Part shown: piece by piece, positions 50,901 through 59,399 of the stretch
How the letters are laid out: each line of letters starts with the position of its first letter
Numbering within the stretch: the first letter of the stretch is position 1
Assembly (NCBI GenBank): GCA_035967665.1
Contig: JAYWLB010000066.1
Span: forward strand, 74,351-138,350
From: Arctic95D-9 sp035967665
Lineage (GTDB): Bacteria > Verrucomicrobiota > Verrucomicrobiia > Verrucomicrobiales > DEV007
Direction of reading: 5' to 3'
Length of the DNA: 64,000 nucleotides
Made by a program: the position numbers and the translations under genes
Notes under the pieces: generated by a model
What the model was told of the DNA's origin: nothing
What the model saw: only the letters and a program-made list of their open reading frames with translations
Database searches by the model: none

Positions 50901-52695
50901 ACAGTTGGTGCAGAGCATTGTGGTCAATGTTCCTGATTTCGAGATTCATGAATCAGGACCGAAGCGAGCCCCCGTGGTATGGAATAGTCAGTTGCAGGGA
51001 GATTCGGAGACCTACTATCGAAATGCGAATGGAGGTTACTACAATGAGTTCGATATCCTTTCGAAAGATTCCTTTTCCTTCCTCGAGCGGAACAATCTGG
51101 GGATGGATCCCGGAAATCCGGTTACAGGTGGTAAAACACGGGTTTCGATTCAGGAGAACGAAAATGGCAGCAATGGAAATGTGGTTGCCAACGGAAGATT
51201 CGCCCAGATCAGTGTGCATGCCCGGCCGAGTCCCTTTTCAATATCTGATGTTGTTCAATCGGTGGAACTGAGGCACGGCGACGCCAGAATTGTGGCCGGG
51301 CGCAAGGTTGTTGGCCCGGACGAAGTGTTCGCTCCTCATCGCTATTATGCGCAATCGGGAAATGGTGACGGACGGCCGATGGCGCACTCCGTGACCAACT
51401 CAGTCGGGGCTGACTATGATGGCGCGTCCATCGAGGATGAATATCTGATTCGGACGAATCTTCCTCAGGTGGGAGGTGCTGACCCTTACAATAACCGGGC
51501 GCCTCTTCCTTTCGGTGTTGAGCTTTCTCAGAATGTTCAGCTCTATGGCGATTTTGATAATGGGTCCGGATTGATGATCGATGGTCCCTATATCAACAAG
51601 CCTGATGAAGGGAATACACATTCGTTGAAGACTAAATACGCTGCCGAGTTGCAAGGTCACTGGGAGGAAAGAAGGAATTACGGTGAGTTTCCCTACTTCA
51701 ACCGCGACTGGCTGCACGAAAGTGGAGGTCCGGCATATTTCTCTCCGAACCGGATTGTTTCAGGGCCCGGAATGTTCGGCTCGCTTCCCACGGGTGTGAA
51801 GACGGATACTCCATGGAGGACTCTTCTTTTCCGCCCGAATACAACGGGGCCATCGGGGTATGCAAATCATCCCGGTGCGCAGGATCCGCCGGATCACCTG
51901 ATTATGGATATGTTCTGGATGCCGGTGGTTGAGCCGTATGCGATCAGCGAGCCGTTGTCGACAGGCGGTAAAGTGAATATCAACTGTGAGTTGGTTCCCT
52001 TTCTTCATATTGAAAGGAATACCGCTCTGCGGGGCGTGTTTCGTTCGGAGTTTCTCGTTTGTATTCCGAATGCCTGGCACGCTGATTACAAGCACAATCA
52101 CGGACGTGGCAGGGGGTATCACTGGAGGGATGCTCCATACGCCGGTGCCCTTCAAGGAAAGCGTCTGCGTGCCTCAATTGTGGATGATGCCACACTCAAG
52201 CAGTTTTATGACCGGTTTCAGAATGGCCAGAATGCCTTTAAGTCTTCGACTGAAATCTGTGAGATTCACTTAATCCCGGAGGAGCTTTCCTCCCGCTTAG
52301 GCGGTGACAGACGAGGAAGCGTTGGGAGCTACACTCCGAGTGTGGCACAGATGGAAAGTGGCAAATACTGGCAGGATCATTCCCTCGTGGGTGATAACTC
52401 CAGAGAGCGGCCTTACACCAATATTCAAACCCGGGTCACCACGAAATCGAACACCTTCAAGGTTCATTATCGTGCCCAGGTGCTCAAGCAGGCCAGAAGA
52501 GATAGCTCTGCTGAATACGGAGAGTGGCGCCCTGAAATGGATTCAGTCGAGGCCGAGTATCGGGGATCATCCATCGTAGAGCGCTATGTCGATCCAAATT
52601 CTGATAAGATTATCGACTTTGTAAAGAATCCCGGGAAGTCTCTTGATAGCTTTTATCAATACCGGGTTGTCAATCCACGACGCTTCGCTCCTTAA
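47920..52695 (+). CDS. Verru_Chthon cassette protein A
   Basis: A 1591-residue protein, first of a four-gene cassette. The N-terminus, KGVALVTVLTVMSLTTILVL followed by TFFSLATSEHRASN, is the diagnostic prepilin-like helix of Verru_Chthon protein A. The rest is a very large extracytoplasmic part with many Tyr/Trp/Gly motifs (WADDETSKLNINTHAGGLAW, YAISEPLSTGGKVNINCELV, FLHIERNTALRGVF). The W-x-D-D-x-x-x-K-x-N-I-N segment resembles the GspK-type pseudopilin pattern (D-E-x-x-x-K-x-N-I-N). Three prepilin-like genes follow (B, C, D). The cassette's function is unknown; it probably builds a type II secretion or pilus-like structure. ATG 47920 is used; a TTG ten codons earlier is possible. Confidence 0.9.
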   Translation: MKIAKHLKSGRFLPKSRKGVALVTVLTVMSLTTILVLTFFSLATSEHRASNTYSHGLQAQQVGEQAVNMVIAQIREATTAGTKIAWASQPGAIRRWTDGSGNNEEFAYKLYSDEEMKTKDWGTFEEDFKDAKTWSSMPAHYVDLNEPIIRGEKVYYPIVHPLASDEPKWPKAIGDDDAGVEGFSYNKYSNRTLSDEGEFGKKAASRAGASGHVAMPVKWIYELEDGTLGVMAGAGGNQDAYSFTAISGSGTASEDNRIVARFAYWADDETSKLNINTHAGGLAWDIPKAGGALDMDMGRFQPAQKEWQRYPGHPATTHLGPALAPGILDIVNDRDAMEMLYRVVPRIVGGGSQSGTRYIDTRLASEANGLVPDTEPLFPSLDDVVMRSDREPHEYPDADGNPVPADELSEYLERAKFFVTVNSRAPETNMFNLPRVAIWPIYNARYGSGKYKTHLTAFDRLIHYCASMGDAGSSGDYPRFEYIFKRENADDNKHDYASISRNQELYGYLDTLMSENVPGYGRSFNSKYGIESQQILTEIFDYIRSTNLHDDSIYGEDFERAYVTSNSTNHRTYTNGRNASNKQVGMKGHGQVVPIEIGETKGFGRFYSLGGVQVQVISCAEPGDAPLPAHMGARSYRGRKDVPVSGQPIYMNFPPMPAEYPNFNDPAYAAKVGTMGEPLWLKELRTTDPGLFQAAFDPSNWNWQLAYLDREYFGNVVLGGTEKNSVDLIDSRNPNDGPAKYKFKRSSLTSWTSAGGDPFSTGATRLRRDEQLVQAVLLFNLFTPSIGWGSINPDLEIKISVDSEDSFRFETVAAGFSPFSGKGVPFLGFIQADSPKSWIFSTNSTDTAWGGRRYGGLMPYEFLLNGPWSVNRKVLADELNIQPSSNPSTHGGRGRFTWLDRGYELVPNALKDLYGGSSDGGDPDLVAGAYRYDLVTVPFKIDGADGPPRTARGAFEPGRVAFTGGDLTFEFFHGNKRSEGSASQSPDVAGVDGGQLVQSIVVNVPDFEIHESGPKRAPVVWNSQLQGDSETYYRNANGGYYNEFDILSKDSFSFLERNNLGMDPGNPVTGGKTRVSIQENENGSNGNVVANGRFAQISVHARPSPFSISDVVQSVELRHGDARIVAGRKVVGPDEVFAPHRYYAQSGNGDGRPMAHSVTNSVGADYDGASIEDEYLIRTNLPQVGGADPYNNRAPLPFGVELSQNVQLYGDFDNGSGLMIDGPYINKPDEGNTHSLKTKYAAELQGHWEERRNYGEFPYFNRDWLHESGGPAYFSPNRIVSGPGMFGSLPTGVKTDTPWRTLLFRPNTTGPSGYANHPGAQDPPDHLIMDMFWMPVVEPYAISEPLSTGGKVNINCELVPFLHIERNTALRGVFRSEFLVCIPNAWHADYKHNHGRGRGYHWRDAPYAGALQGKRLRASIVDDATLKQFYDRFQNGQNAFKSSTEICEIHLIPEELSSRLGGDRRGSVGSYTPSVAQMESGKYWQDHSLVGDNSRERPYTNIQTRVTTKSNTFKVHYRAQVLKQARRDSSAEYGEWRPEMDSVEAEYRGSSIVERYVDPNSDKIIDFVKNPGKSLDSFYQYRVVNPRRFAP

Positions 52696-52717
52696 TTTGA
52701 GGTAAATTTGCCAAAGT

Positions 52718-53323
52718 ATGAAATATGTAAAATCAACAAGCCGCGCTTGCATCCGGGGGTTCAGCCTCGTGGAAGTGACCATCGCCATGGCGATTGCTTC
52801 CGTGGCTCTGGTGACGCTGATGGGATTGATTCCGCAGGGGATGGATACGATGCGTGAGGCCGGAGATACAGCGATTGAAGCGCGAATCCACCAGCAGGTC
52901 TTAAATGAGTTACAGCTCACCCCTTTTGATGATGATTCGGGAAATTCTCTTCTCGATACCTACTACAATGGATTGGAAATCTATTATGACTCTCAAGGTG
53001 AGGAAATGAGTCATAGTAAAAATCAGGGCTCGGTAGACGACGATAAGAAAAAGGGAAGTTTTTCCCACATCTATTCGGCGCGGGTTTCTGTTCCAAGTGA
53101 AAGCGGAGGAAAAATGCCCGAGTCTGTCGGTGGAGGAAATTTTTCCGGTTTCTCCTTCGGAGGAACGGATACCAATACGAACATCAGGCCCGTCATTGTG
53201 GAAATCACGTCCGCTGCGGGTGGGGACAGTAATTTTGATTGGGATTCCGATGATAATGCCCGCTTAATCAGTTCTTATCAAAGCGTCGTTGTGAAAATGG
53301 GTCGGGATCTTAACGCTAATTAG
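52718..53323 (+). CDS. Verru_Chthon cassette protein B (prepilin-like)
   Basis: A 201-residue prepilin-like protein. The processing site is R-G-F-S-L-V-E-V (about residues 13-20) followed by TIAMAIASVALVTLMGLIPQ, as in type IV pilins and pseudopilins, where cleavage falls after Gly and Phe is methylated. The body includes AIEARIHQQVLNELQLTPFD and a Gly/Ser-rich region. A prepilin peptidase (PilD) is needed but not encoded here. It lies 22 bases after cassette A. Confidence 0.92.
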   Translation: MKYVKSTSRACIRGFSLVEVTIAMAIASVALVTLMGLIPQGMDTMREAGDTAIEARIHQQVLNELQLTPFDDDSGNSLLDTYYNGLEIYYDSQGEEMSHSKNQGSVDDDKKKGSFSHIYSARVSVPSESGGKMPESVGGGNFSGFSFGGTDTNTNIRPVIVEITSAAGGDSNFDWDSDDNARLISSYQSVVVKMGRDLNAN

Positions 53324-53329
53324 AGAAGG

Positions 53330-54382
53330 ATGAATTTAAAATATAGAAACAAAAGTCACGCTCTGAGGAATAGAGGGTTTTCTTTGATCGAGCTGATGGT
53401 CTCAATGGGGATCCTGACAGTTCTGATGCTGATGATGACGGCTCTTCTTGATCAGGTGCAAAAGAGTTGGCGCTATTCAGAGAGTCGGATAAGTCAGTTT
53501 CGGGAAGCCAGAGTTGCGTTTGATTTGATTACAAAAAATATTGGTCAGGCAACTTTGAATACCTATTGGGATTTGAATGATGAAGATAATGATGGCCTCG
53601 TGGATGGCTATTTCAAGACTTCGGAGCTTCATTTCATTACTCTGGATGCCAGTGCGCTCAAGGGGTCCGGGGAGCAGGAGGGTGTGGGGCACGCCGTGTT
53701 CTTTCAGGCTCCGTTGGGATTCTCGACTGATTATCGGAATCTCAATAATCTCTTCAACGGGCGGGGCTATTTTGCCTCCTTCGGAAGTGATCGTTTGTAT
53801 CGCCCTTCTTTCGTGAAGTCACCTCCCCGTTATCGCTTCCGGATCATGGAGTTCAGGCCTCCTGCAGAATCAAATCAGGTTTTTGAAGATGGCAGGCAGG
53901 AGCGTGAAAACCACTCTCCTCAGGAATTTACCGAGTGGTACACCCAGAGTATGTCGATCGGAGAGGGCAATTTTGAGTCTCATCTTAACCCTCTCGCTGA
54001 CAATATCATCGCATTGGTTATTTCTCCGAGGGATGCTCTTGAGTCCGCTTCCGGCTCAAGGGATGAGACATACAGCGAGATTGCTCCGGACTACAATTTT
54101 GATTCGAATAGCGACGACCCCTCGTTCGAAGGATACTCTCAGCAGGTCCCTCCGCTTCTCCGGTTGACGATGGTCGCGATCGACGAGGCATCGGCGGTGA
54201 GGTTTGAGGATGGTACGAAGATGCCTAACGAATTTCGAAGTGTCACTTCCGGGTTGTTTAAGAATACGAGGCAGTATCCGGCAGATATTAAGAAGCTCAC
54301 GGAAGAGCTGAACAATAAGAAGATAAATCACAAGGTTTTCAGTTCTCTCGTGATGTTGAGAAGCTCAAAATGGGGCAGTTAA
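53330..54382 (+). CDS. Verru_Chthon cassette protein C (prepilin-like)
   Basis: A 350-residue protein with a prepilin motif (N-R-G-F-S-L-I-E-L, then MVSMGILTVLMLMMTALLDQ). The mature part includes YSESRISQFREARVAFDLIT and NIGQATLNTYWDLNDEDNDG, typical of cassette protein C and similar to PilW/GspJ minor pilins. It starts 6 bases after gene B. The longer soluble part (PPRYRFRIMEFRPPAES, LLRLTMVAIDEASAVRF) suggests a folded head domain. Confidence 0.92.
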   Translation: MNLKYRNKSHALRNRGFSLIELMVSMGILTVLMLMMTALLDQVQKSWRYSESRISQFREARVAFDLITKNIGQATLNTYWDLNDEDNDGLVDGYFKTSELHFITLDASALKGSGEQEGVGHAVFFQAPLGFSTDYRNLNNLFNGRGYFASFGSDRLYRPSFVKSPPRYRFRIMEFRPPAESNQVFEDGRQERENHSPQEFTEWYTQSMSIGEGNFESHLNPLADNIIALVISPRDALESASGSRDETYSEIAPDYNFDSNSDDPSFEGYSQQVPPLLRLTMVAIDEASAVRFEDGTKMPNEFRSVTSGLFKNTRQYPADIKKLTEELNNKKINHKVFSSLVMLRSSKWGS

Positions 54383-54400
54383 AATTATATTTTTAGTTGA

Positions 54401-55087
54401 ATGAATATTCATAGACATAGCGGGCGAAAGGCATTTTCGCTGATCGAAATGATGGTTGTGCTTGGAGTGGTTGGATTACTCCTCGCATTTGCGGCTCCTA
54501 ATTTGTTTAGTTTGCTGACATCCAGCACTCTCTCGGGTGAGGGGACAGTTCTGCGAAATCAATTTACCTATGCCCAGCAGATTGCTGTTTCCAAGAGCTC
54601 GGACGTGGAGGTGCGTTTCTTTAAGTATGCTGACGAGTCCGCCGCGCAGCTCGATGAGCGATTTCGTGCTTATCAGCTCTATCAATTTGATCGGGAGGGT
54701 AACATGGTGCCGGTGAGCTCGTTCTTTCGGATTAAGACGCCCGTGGCGGTGCATGAAGACAGAACGACCCTTCTCAATACAGGGGCTTCTTCCGGTAACC
54801 AGAATGACCGCAAGTATGGATTCATCGCTCCCTATGAAGGAGTTGCTGAAGCTCCGGTGGGTTCAGGGGGAACGCAGGTGCCAACGAAGTACGTGGCCTT
54901 CAGATTTCGACCGGACGGGTCGACTGACTTGCCTTTCAGGACCTCTCAGAATGATACGTGGTATTTAACACTGGTGCAGGGCGAAGGAGCTCTGGCAGAG
55001 AGTGATCCCGCTAACTACGTTTGCCTTCAGGTGAATTCATACAACGGGCAGGTCACTGAATTCCGACCTCAGGCGGCGGCTAACTAG
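54401..55087 (+). CDS. Verru_Chthon cassette protein D (prepilin-like)
   Basis: A 228-residue prepilin-like protein: R-K-A-F-S-L-I-E-M, then MVVLGVVGLLLAFAAPNLFSL. The residue before Phe is Ala rather than Gly, an accepted variant. The mature part contains LRNQFTYAQQIAVSKSSDVEV and FFKYADESAAQLDERFRAY, matching cassette protein D and resembling GspH/FimT minor pseudopilins. It lies 18 bases after gene C and ends the cassette. Confidence 0.92.
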   Translation: MNIHRHSGRKAFSLIEMMVVLGVVGLLLAFAAPNLFSLLTSSTLSGEGTVLRNQFTYAQQIAVSKSSDVEVRFFKYADESAAQLDERFRAYQLYQFDREGNMVPVSSFFRIKTPVAVHEDRTTLLNTGASSGNQNDRKYGFIAPYEGVAEAPVGSGGTQVPTKYVAFRFRPDGSTDLPFRTSQNDTWYLTLVQGEGALAESDPANYVCLQVNSYNGQVTEFRPQAAAN

Positions 55088-55156
55088 CGGGCCATCATCT
55101 TTCCGGCGAAAACAGGCAGTCACCGCAGGGGATTCCTCTGGTGAATTCCACTGTTT

Positions 55157-55191
55157 AGGCGATCCATTTTCGGGTCGCCTCTTTCGTTTTT
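55157..55191 (+). terminator. Intrinsic terminator of the Verru_Chthon cassette
   Basis: A 9-pair stem (AGGCGATCC/GGGTCGCCT, one T-G pair) around ATTTTC, followed by CTTTCGTTTTT. It separates the cassette from the Act operon. Confidence 0.85.
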
Positions 55192-55247
55192 CGCAACTTT
55201 TTGTACTCATTTGGAAAGTTTTGTGCCTTGCTAAAATTTCTCCTAAA

Positions 55248-55277
55248 AATCGCTTGTGAAATTTTTCACAAGCGATT
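55248..55277. promoter_or_regulatory. Perfect 13-base inverted repeat upstream of actA
   Basis: AATCGCTTGTGAA and TTCACAAGCGATT are exact reverse complements around ATTT. The element lies 24 bases before the actA ATG and is not followed by a T-run. It could be an operator for a dimeric regulator overlapping the promoter, or a stable leader hairpin that protects the mRNA or hides the start region. Confidence 0.7.
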
Positions 55278-55301
55278 AAATAAGGGCCTCTTTACTTCGA
55301 G

Positions 55302-56063
55302 ATGGGCAACATTTTTCCACGTTGGACAAACCTTCTGGCGGTCAAACTCCTCGTGTGTCTGGGAGCTCTTGGCACGTGCGTAATCGCTGTGGCATGGTAT
55401 TCATGGACACCGAAATACACCCGCGTAGGCTATATGCCGCAGCAGCCGATACCTTTTGATCACAGCCTTCACGCAGGGCAATTGGGTATGGACTGCCGCT
55501 ACTGTCACACCCATGTCGAAAATTCGCTTCATTCGAATATTCCGGCCGCTGAAGTTTGCTGGAATTGCCACGGAGCCGGCAAGGTGAAGTCTGATTCTCC
55601 GAAGCTTGAGCCGTTGCGTCAGGCGATGGATGAGAACTACGAGAACTACACCGGTGAGCCGATCAAGTGGGTTCAGATTCATAAGACTCCGGATTACGCG
55701 TATTTCGATCACTCAGTTCACGTGAATCGCGGGGTGAGTTGTGTGGAATGTCACGGTCGCGTCGATGAGATGCCGGTGGTCTATCACGCTGAGTCACACA
55801 GCATGTCGTGGTGTCTTGATTGTCACCGCGATCCGGCAGAGAACCTGCGCCCTCTCAATGAGATCACGAATCTGGGCTGGACGGCAGAGGATTTGGACAA
55901 AGATCAGTTTTATGCTGAGCTTGCCGGTAAGACCGGGGCAAAAGTGGAAGAGCTTAAGGCGGCTGATGAAGGAAAAGAGTGGAGTCGCGAGTTGATCGGG
56001 GCGCACCTCAAAGAGGCTTGGCAGATTCATCCCCCACAGGATTGTGCAGCGTGTCACCGATAG
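55302..56063 (+). CDS. actA: Alternative complex III pentahaem cytochrome c subunit ActA
   Basis: A 253-residue subunit of alternative complex III, a quinol:cytochrome c (or HiPIP) oxidoreductase that replaces bc1. An N-terminal membrane anchor (LLAVKLLVCLGALGTCVIAV) is followed by five C-x-x-C-H haem sites: CRYCH, CWNCH, CVECH, CLDCH and CAACH. Each also has nearby His residues for bis-His ligation (FDHSLHAGQ, FDHSVHVNR, YHAESHSMSW). It moves electrons at the periplasmic face. The start follows the 13-base inverted repeat; actB begins 40 bases after the stop. Confidence 0.93.
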   Translation: MGNIFPRWTNLLAVKLLVCLGALGTCVIAVAWYSWTPKYTRVGYMPQQPIPFDHSLHAGQLGMDCRYCHTHVENSLHSNIPAAEVCWNCHGAGKVKSDSPKLEPLRQAMDENYENYTGEPIKWVQIHKTPDYAYFDHSVHVNRGVSCVECHGRVDEMPVVYHAESHSMSWCLDCHRDPAENLRPLNEITNLGWTAEDLDKDQFYAELAGKTGAKVEELKAADEGKEWSRELIGAHLKEAWQIHPPQDCAACHR

Positions 56064-56103
56064 GGTGAAGGAGGCAATTCGGAACGATTTGATACTTATT
56101 TGA

Positions 56104-59100
56104 ATGAAGCGAAAGTGGAATCATCCTGCAGAAACTGAGAGTTCACGAGCTCACTGGAGAAGTCTTGGGGAGCTTGAGGGCTCGAAAGAATTTGAAGGCT
56201 GGCTTGAGCGTGAGTTCCCTCAGGGAGCGAGAGAGCTGGAGCTCGATGAGACTTCACGACGGAGTTTTGTGAAGTTGATGGGAGCTTCGACAGCGCTCGC
56301 CGGTTTCGGTGTTGCCTGTAAACGCCCCATTCAGCATCTGGTGCCTTACAACGAGCACGTTGAGTGGGTGATTCCAGGTAAGGCGCTTTATTATTCCACT
56401 GCTAAGCCGCGGCTTAGCGGGATCGGGTGCGATCCGCTTGTGGTGACTACTTACGAGGGGCGGCCTACCAAGGTTGATGGAAACCGTCTTCACCCGGCTG
56501 TGATGGGTGGTTCTTCTGCGTTTACGCAGGCGTCGGTGCTCGAGATGTATGACCAGGACCGGTCACGCGGATATTTCGAGGGTGAAAAGCCCTCTACTGC
56601 GGATGCATTTGGTGCAGCAGTTCTCGCTCCTTTGAAGGCTGCTGCCGCGGGTGATAAGCTCGGGCTGGTCTTGTCGCAGTCGACTTCCCCTCTTCGCCAC
56701 GCTCTTATTAAAGAGGTGCAGGCGGCGTTTCCGGGGGTTCGTCTTTACGGTTACGGTGCACTCGATGGTGTCGGCGGACGTGCTGCCGCTGAGCTGGTTC
56801 ACGGCAAGGGTGCTGTGCCGGTAGTGAATTTTTCGACTGCGAAGCGCGTTCTCTCTCTCGATTGTGATTTTCTCGGTGACGAGGCTGTCGGTGAGGATTC
56901 TCAGCGTGAGTTTGCCTCAACGAGGGACGTTGAAAAGAATCCCGATATCAGCCGTCTTTATGTGGCTGAGTCCGCCTTTACTTTGACCGGTGGAATGGCG
57001 GATCACCGTTACCGCACGCCTGCTTCGCAGATTTTTCCGATTGCGGCTCTGGTTGCTGAGGAAGTCGCTTCGCTTACCGGTGATGCGGCGCTCGGAACTC
57101 TGGCTGAGAAGGCTCTCGCCAAGGCGGTGAAGTCTGTCTATCGCCTCGACTGGATTAAGGAGTGTGCTGCTGATCTGGTTGCCTCGAAGGGGGGTTCTGT
57201 GGTTGTTGCGGGTGGTCGCCAGTCCGGTGCCGTTCACGCGCTCGTAGCGGGGATTAACAATGCTCTGGGAGCGTTCGGTGGAATTATTTCGGTTCGTAAG
57301 CACGATCTTCCCGCGCTTAACGATGTGGTGGCTCTCGCTTCCGATTTGGAGTCCGGCTCCCTCGAGACGCTGGTGGTGATGAATGATGGCGATCTTGCCT
57401 TCGACGCACCGTCTGATTTGGGTCTTAAGAAATTGCTCTCAAAAGTGCCGACGCTGGTCCATCTCGGTTATCGCCGCAATGAGACGGCTAAGCTGGCGAA
57501 CTGGCATGTTCCCAAGACGCACTATCTTGAGTCCTGGGGTGATTGCCTCAGCCTCTCCGGGGTTTACTCGGTTCAACAGCCGATGATCAACCCGATGTGG
57601 GGTGGTGTTTCGGATGACGCTTTTCTTCTTTCTCTCCTTGCTGATGACGCTTCGCAGGAAGCGCTTCTCGGTCGGGTGAAGCAGTCTTTCGCTGCGGCGG
57701 GAGGTAAGAAGTGGAATGATGCTCTTCGTGACGGTTTTGCAAAAGAGATTAAGCCTGCTGCGCCGGTAACTGCGGTGAATCTGGCAGCCGCCGCGCCTCT
57801 TTTCGATTCCGTGAAGATTGCTGATTTTCCACATGAGGGCGGTATTGAGGTTTCTCTGGTTTCCGGCAGTGCTACTTACGACGGGCGTTTTGCTAACAAT
57901 GGTTGGCTCCAGGAGGCACCGGATCCCATCACGAAATTGACATGGGATAATGCGGCTCTGGTCAGTGTATACACGGCGGAAGCTCTCGGCCTCGAGAATG
58001 AGGATCTCATTGAGATTGTTGCCGGTGATCGCAAGGTGATCGCGCCGGTATTGAAGGCTCCCGGTCACGCTGATTTCACAATTTCAATTGCATTGGGTTA
58101 CTACGGTGATCTCGCTGAGGGGACTGTCAGTAAAGGGGTTGGTTACAATGCCTACCCGCTCATGACTTCAAGTCAGCCATACGTGGTTGGTGGTGCTACG
58201 GTCCGCAAGGCCGGTGGTACCAATAAGCTGGCTCTCACTGCTGAGCATTACAGCATGGAAGGTCGCGCAATCGCCCGTGAAGGTACGGTCGAGATGTATA
58301 AGGAGCACAGCGATTTCGCAGGGCACCAGGGAATGGATCATCACATTCCCGAGAATATGTCTCTGTATAAGGGGGCTGATTACGAGAATGGTGGCACTCA
58401 GGCGGAGAACAAGTTTATCAAGCAGATCCCGGGTCATGAGTTTCGTGTCGATCCACTTCACCAGTGGGCGATGACGGTTGATCTGAACACCTGCACGGGG
58501 TGTAATGCCTGTGTTATCGCGTGTCAGGCTGAGAACAATATTCCTATTGTCGGAAAAGATCAGGTTCTTGCCGGTCGTGAAATGCACTGGATCCGGATGG
58601 ATCGCTATTTCACGAGCCCGAAAGACGCCGAGACGGTTTCCGAGCGCGGTTCGGCTCTCGACTATCTCGTTGGGGCGGAGTCTACCAAGGACACACCCGG
58701 TCAGCGTACTGTTGATGATGATCAGGTTGAGATGATTTCACAGCCGGTTGCCTGCCAGCAGTGTGAGAGCGCTCCCTGTGAGACGGTTTGTCCGGTGAAT
58801 GCAACGGTTCATACCGCTGACGGCTTGAATGCGATGGCTTATAACCGTTGTATCGGAACCCGTTACTGCGCGAATAACTGCCCGTATAAGGCACGTCGCT
58901 TCAACTACTACGATTACAACAAGCGTCCGATCGATAAGATTGAGCTCGGGCCTCTTGCTCCGGCGGAAGGGAATGCAACCACGACTCAGGGCTTGCAGAA
59001 GAACCCGAATGTTACGGTTCGTATGCGTGGTGTCATCGAGAAGTGCACCTACTGTGTTCAGCGTATCACCGCAGCTAAGATCGCGGCGAAAGCAGCGGCT

Positions 59101-59364
59101 CGCGATTCTGATGAAGTTCAGGTAAAAGCGAATTCATTTACGGTGGCATGTCAGGATGCCTGTGGCGCTGATGCGATTACTTTTGGTAACAAGAAGGCGA
59201 AGGGAGATAAAATCCTCGATGCGAAGAAAAATCCTCGCAACTACGACCTTTTGAAGTATATCGGCACCCGCCCGAGGACCAGTTACCTTGCTCGTATTAA
59301 GAACCCGAATCCGAAGATGCCGGGAGCTGACCAAGTCGGCACAGTGACATCAAAAATGCACTGA
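56104..59364 (+). CDS. actB: Alternative complex III ActB (molybdopterin-like domain plus Fe-S domain)
   Basis: A 1086-residue fusion, as in typical ActB. It begins with a Tat-variant segment (SRRSFVKLMGASTALAGFGV) and a molybdopterin-oxidoreductase-like domain (GIGCDPLVVTTYEGRPTKVDG, then about 600 residues). No catalytic Mo ligand (Cys/Sec/Ser) is obvious, as expected since ActB is thought to lack molybdopterin. The Fe-S domain begins at Cys797: CTGCNACVIACQ, then CQQCESAPCETVC, CIGTRYCANNCPYKARRFNYY and KCTYCVQRI with CQDACGADAI. This predicts three 4Fe-4S and one 3Fe-4S or 4Fe-4S clusters carrying electrons from ActC to the haem subunits. Confidence 0.94.
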   Translation: MKRKWNHPAETESSRAHWRSLGELEGSKEFEGWLEREFPQGARELELDETSRRSFVKLMGASTALAGFGVACKRPIQHLVPYNEHVEWVIPGKALYYSTAKPRLSGIGCDPLVVTTYEGRPTKVDGNRLHPAVMGGSSAFTQASVLEMYDQDRSRGYFEGEKPSTADAFGAAVLAPLKAAAAGDKLGLVLSQSTSPLRHALIKEVQAAFPGVRLYGYGALDGVGGRAAAELVHGKGAVPVVNFSTAKRVLSLDCDFLGDEAVGEDSQREFASTRDVEKNPDISRLYVAESAFTLTGGMADHRYRTPASQIFPIAALVAEEVASLTGDAALGTLAEKALAKAVKSVYRLDWIKECAADLVASKGGSVVVAGGRQSGAVHALVAGINNALGAFGGIISVRKHDLPALNDVVALASDLESGSLETLVVMNDGDLAFDAPSDLGLKKLLSKVPTLVHLGYRRNETAKLANWHVPKTHYLESWGDCLSLSGVYSVQQPMINPMWGGVSDDAFLLSLLADDASQEALLGRVKQSFAAAGGKKWNDALRDGFAKEIKPAAPVTAVNLAAAAPLFDSVKIADFPHEGGIEVSLVSGSATYDGRFANNGWLQEAPDPITKLTWDNAALVSVYTAEALGLENEDLIEIVAGDRKVIAPVLKAPGHADFTISIALGYYGDLAEGTVSKGVGYNAYPLMTSSQPYVVGGATVRKAGGTNKLALTAEHYSMEGRAIAREGTVEMYKEHSDFAGHQGMDHHIPENMSLYKGADYENGGTQAENKFIKQIPGHEFRVDPLHQWAMTVDLNTCTGCNACVIACQAENNIPIVGKDQVLAGREMHWIRMDRYFTSPKDAETVSERGSALDYLVGAESTKDTPGQRTVDDDQVEMISQPVACQQCESAPCETVCPVNATVHTADGLNAMAYNRCIGTRYCANNCPYKARRFNYYDYNKRPIDKIELGPLAPAEGNATTTQGLQKNPNVTVRMRGVIEKCTYCVQRITAAKIAAKAAARDSDEVQVKANSFTVACQDACGADAITFGNKKAKGDKILDAKKNPRNYDLLKYIGTRPRTSYLARIKNPNPKMPGADQVGTVTSKMH

Positions 59365-59399
59365 TCTTACGATCCGGAATTTTGACTATTTGATCTACC

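Noticed and set aside
55201..55383. A 60-codon frame overlapping the start of actA
   Set aside because: It covers the inverted repeat and runs into actA in another frame; no domain or ribosome-binding site is seen.
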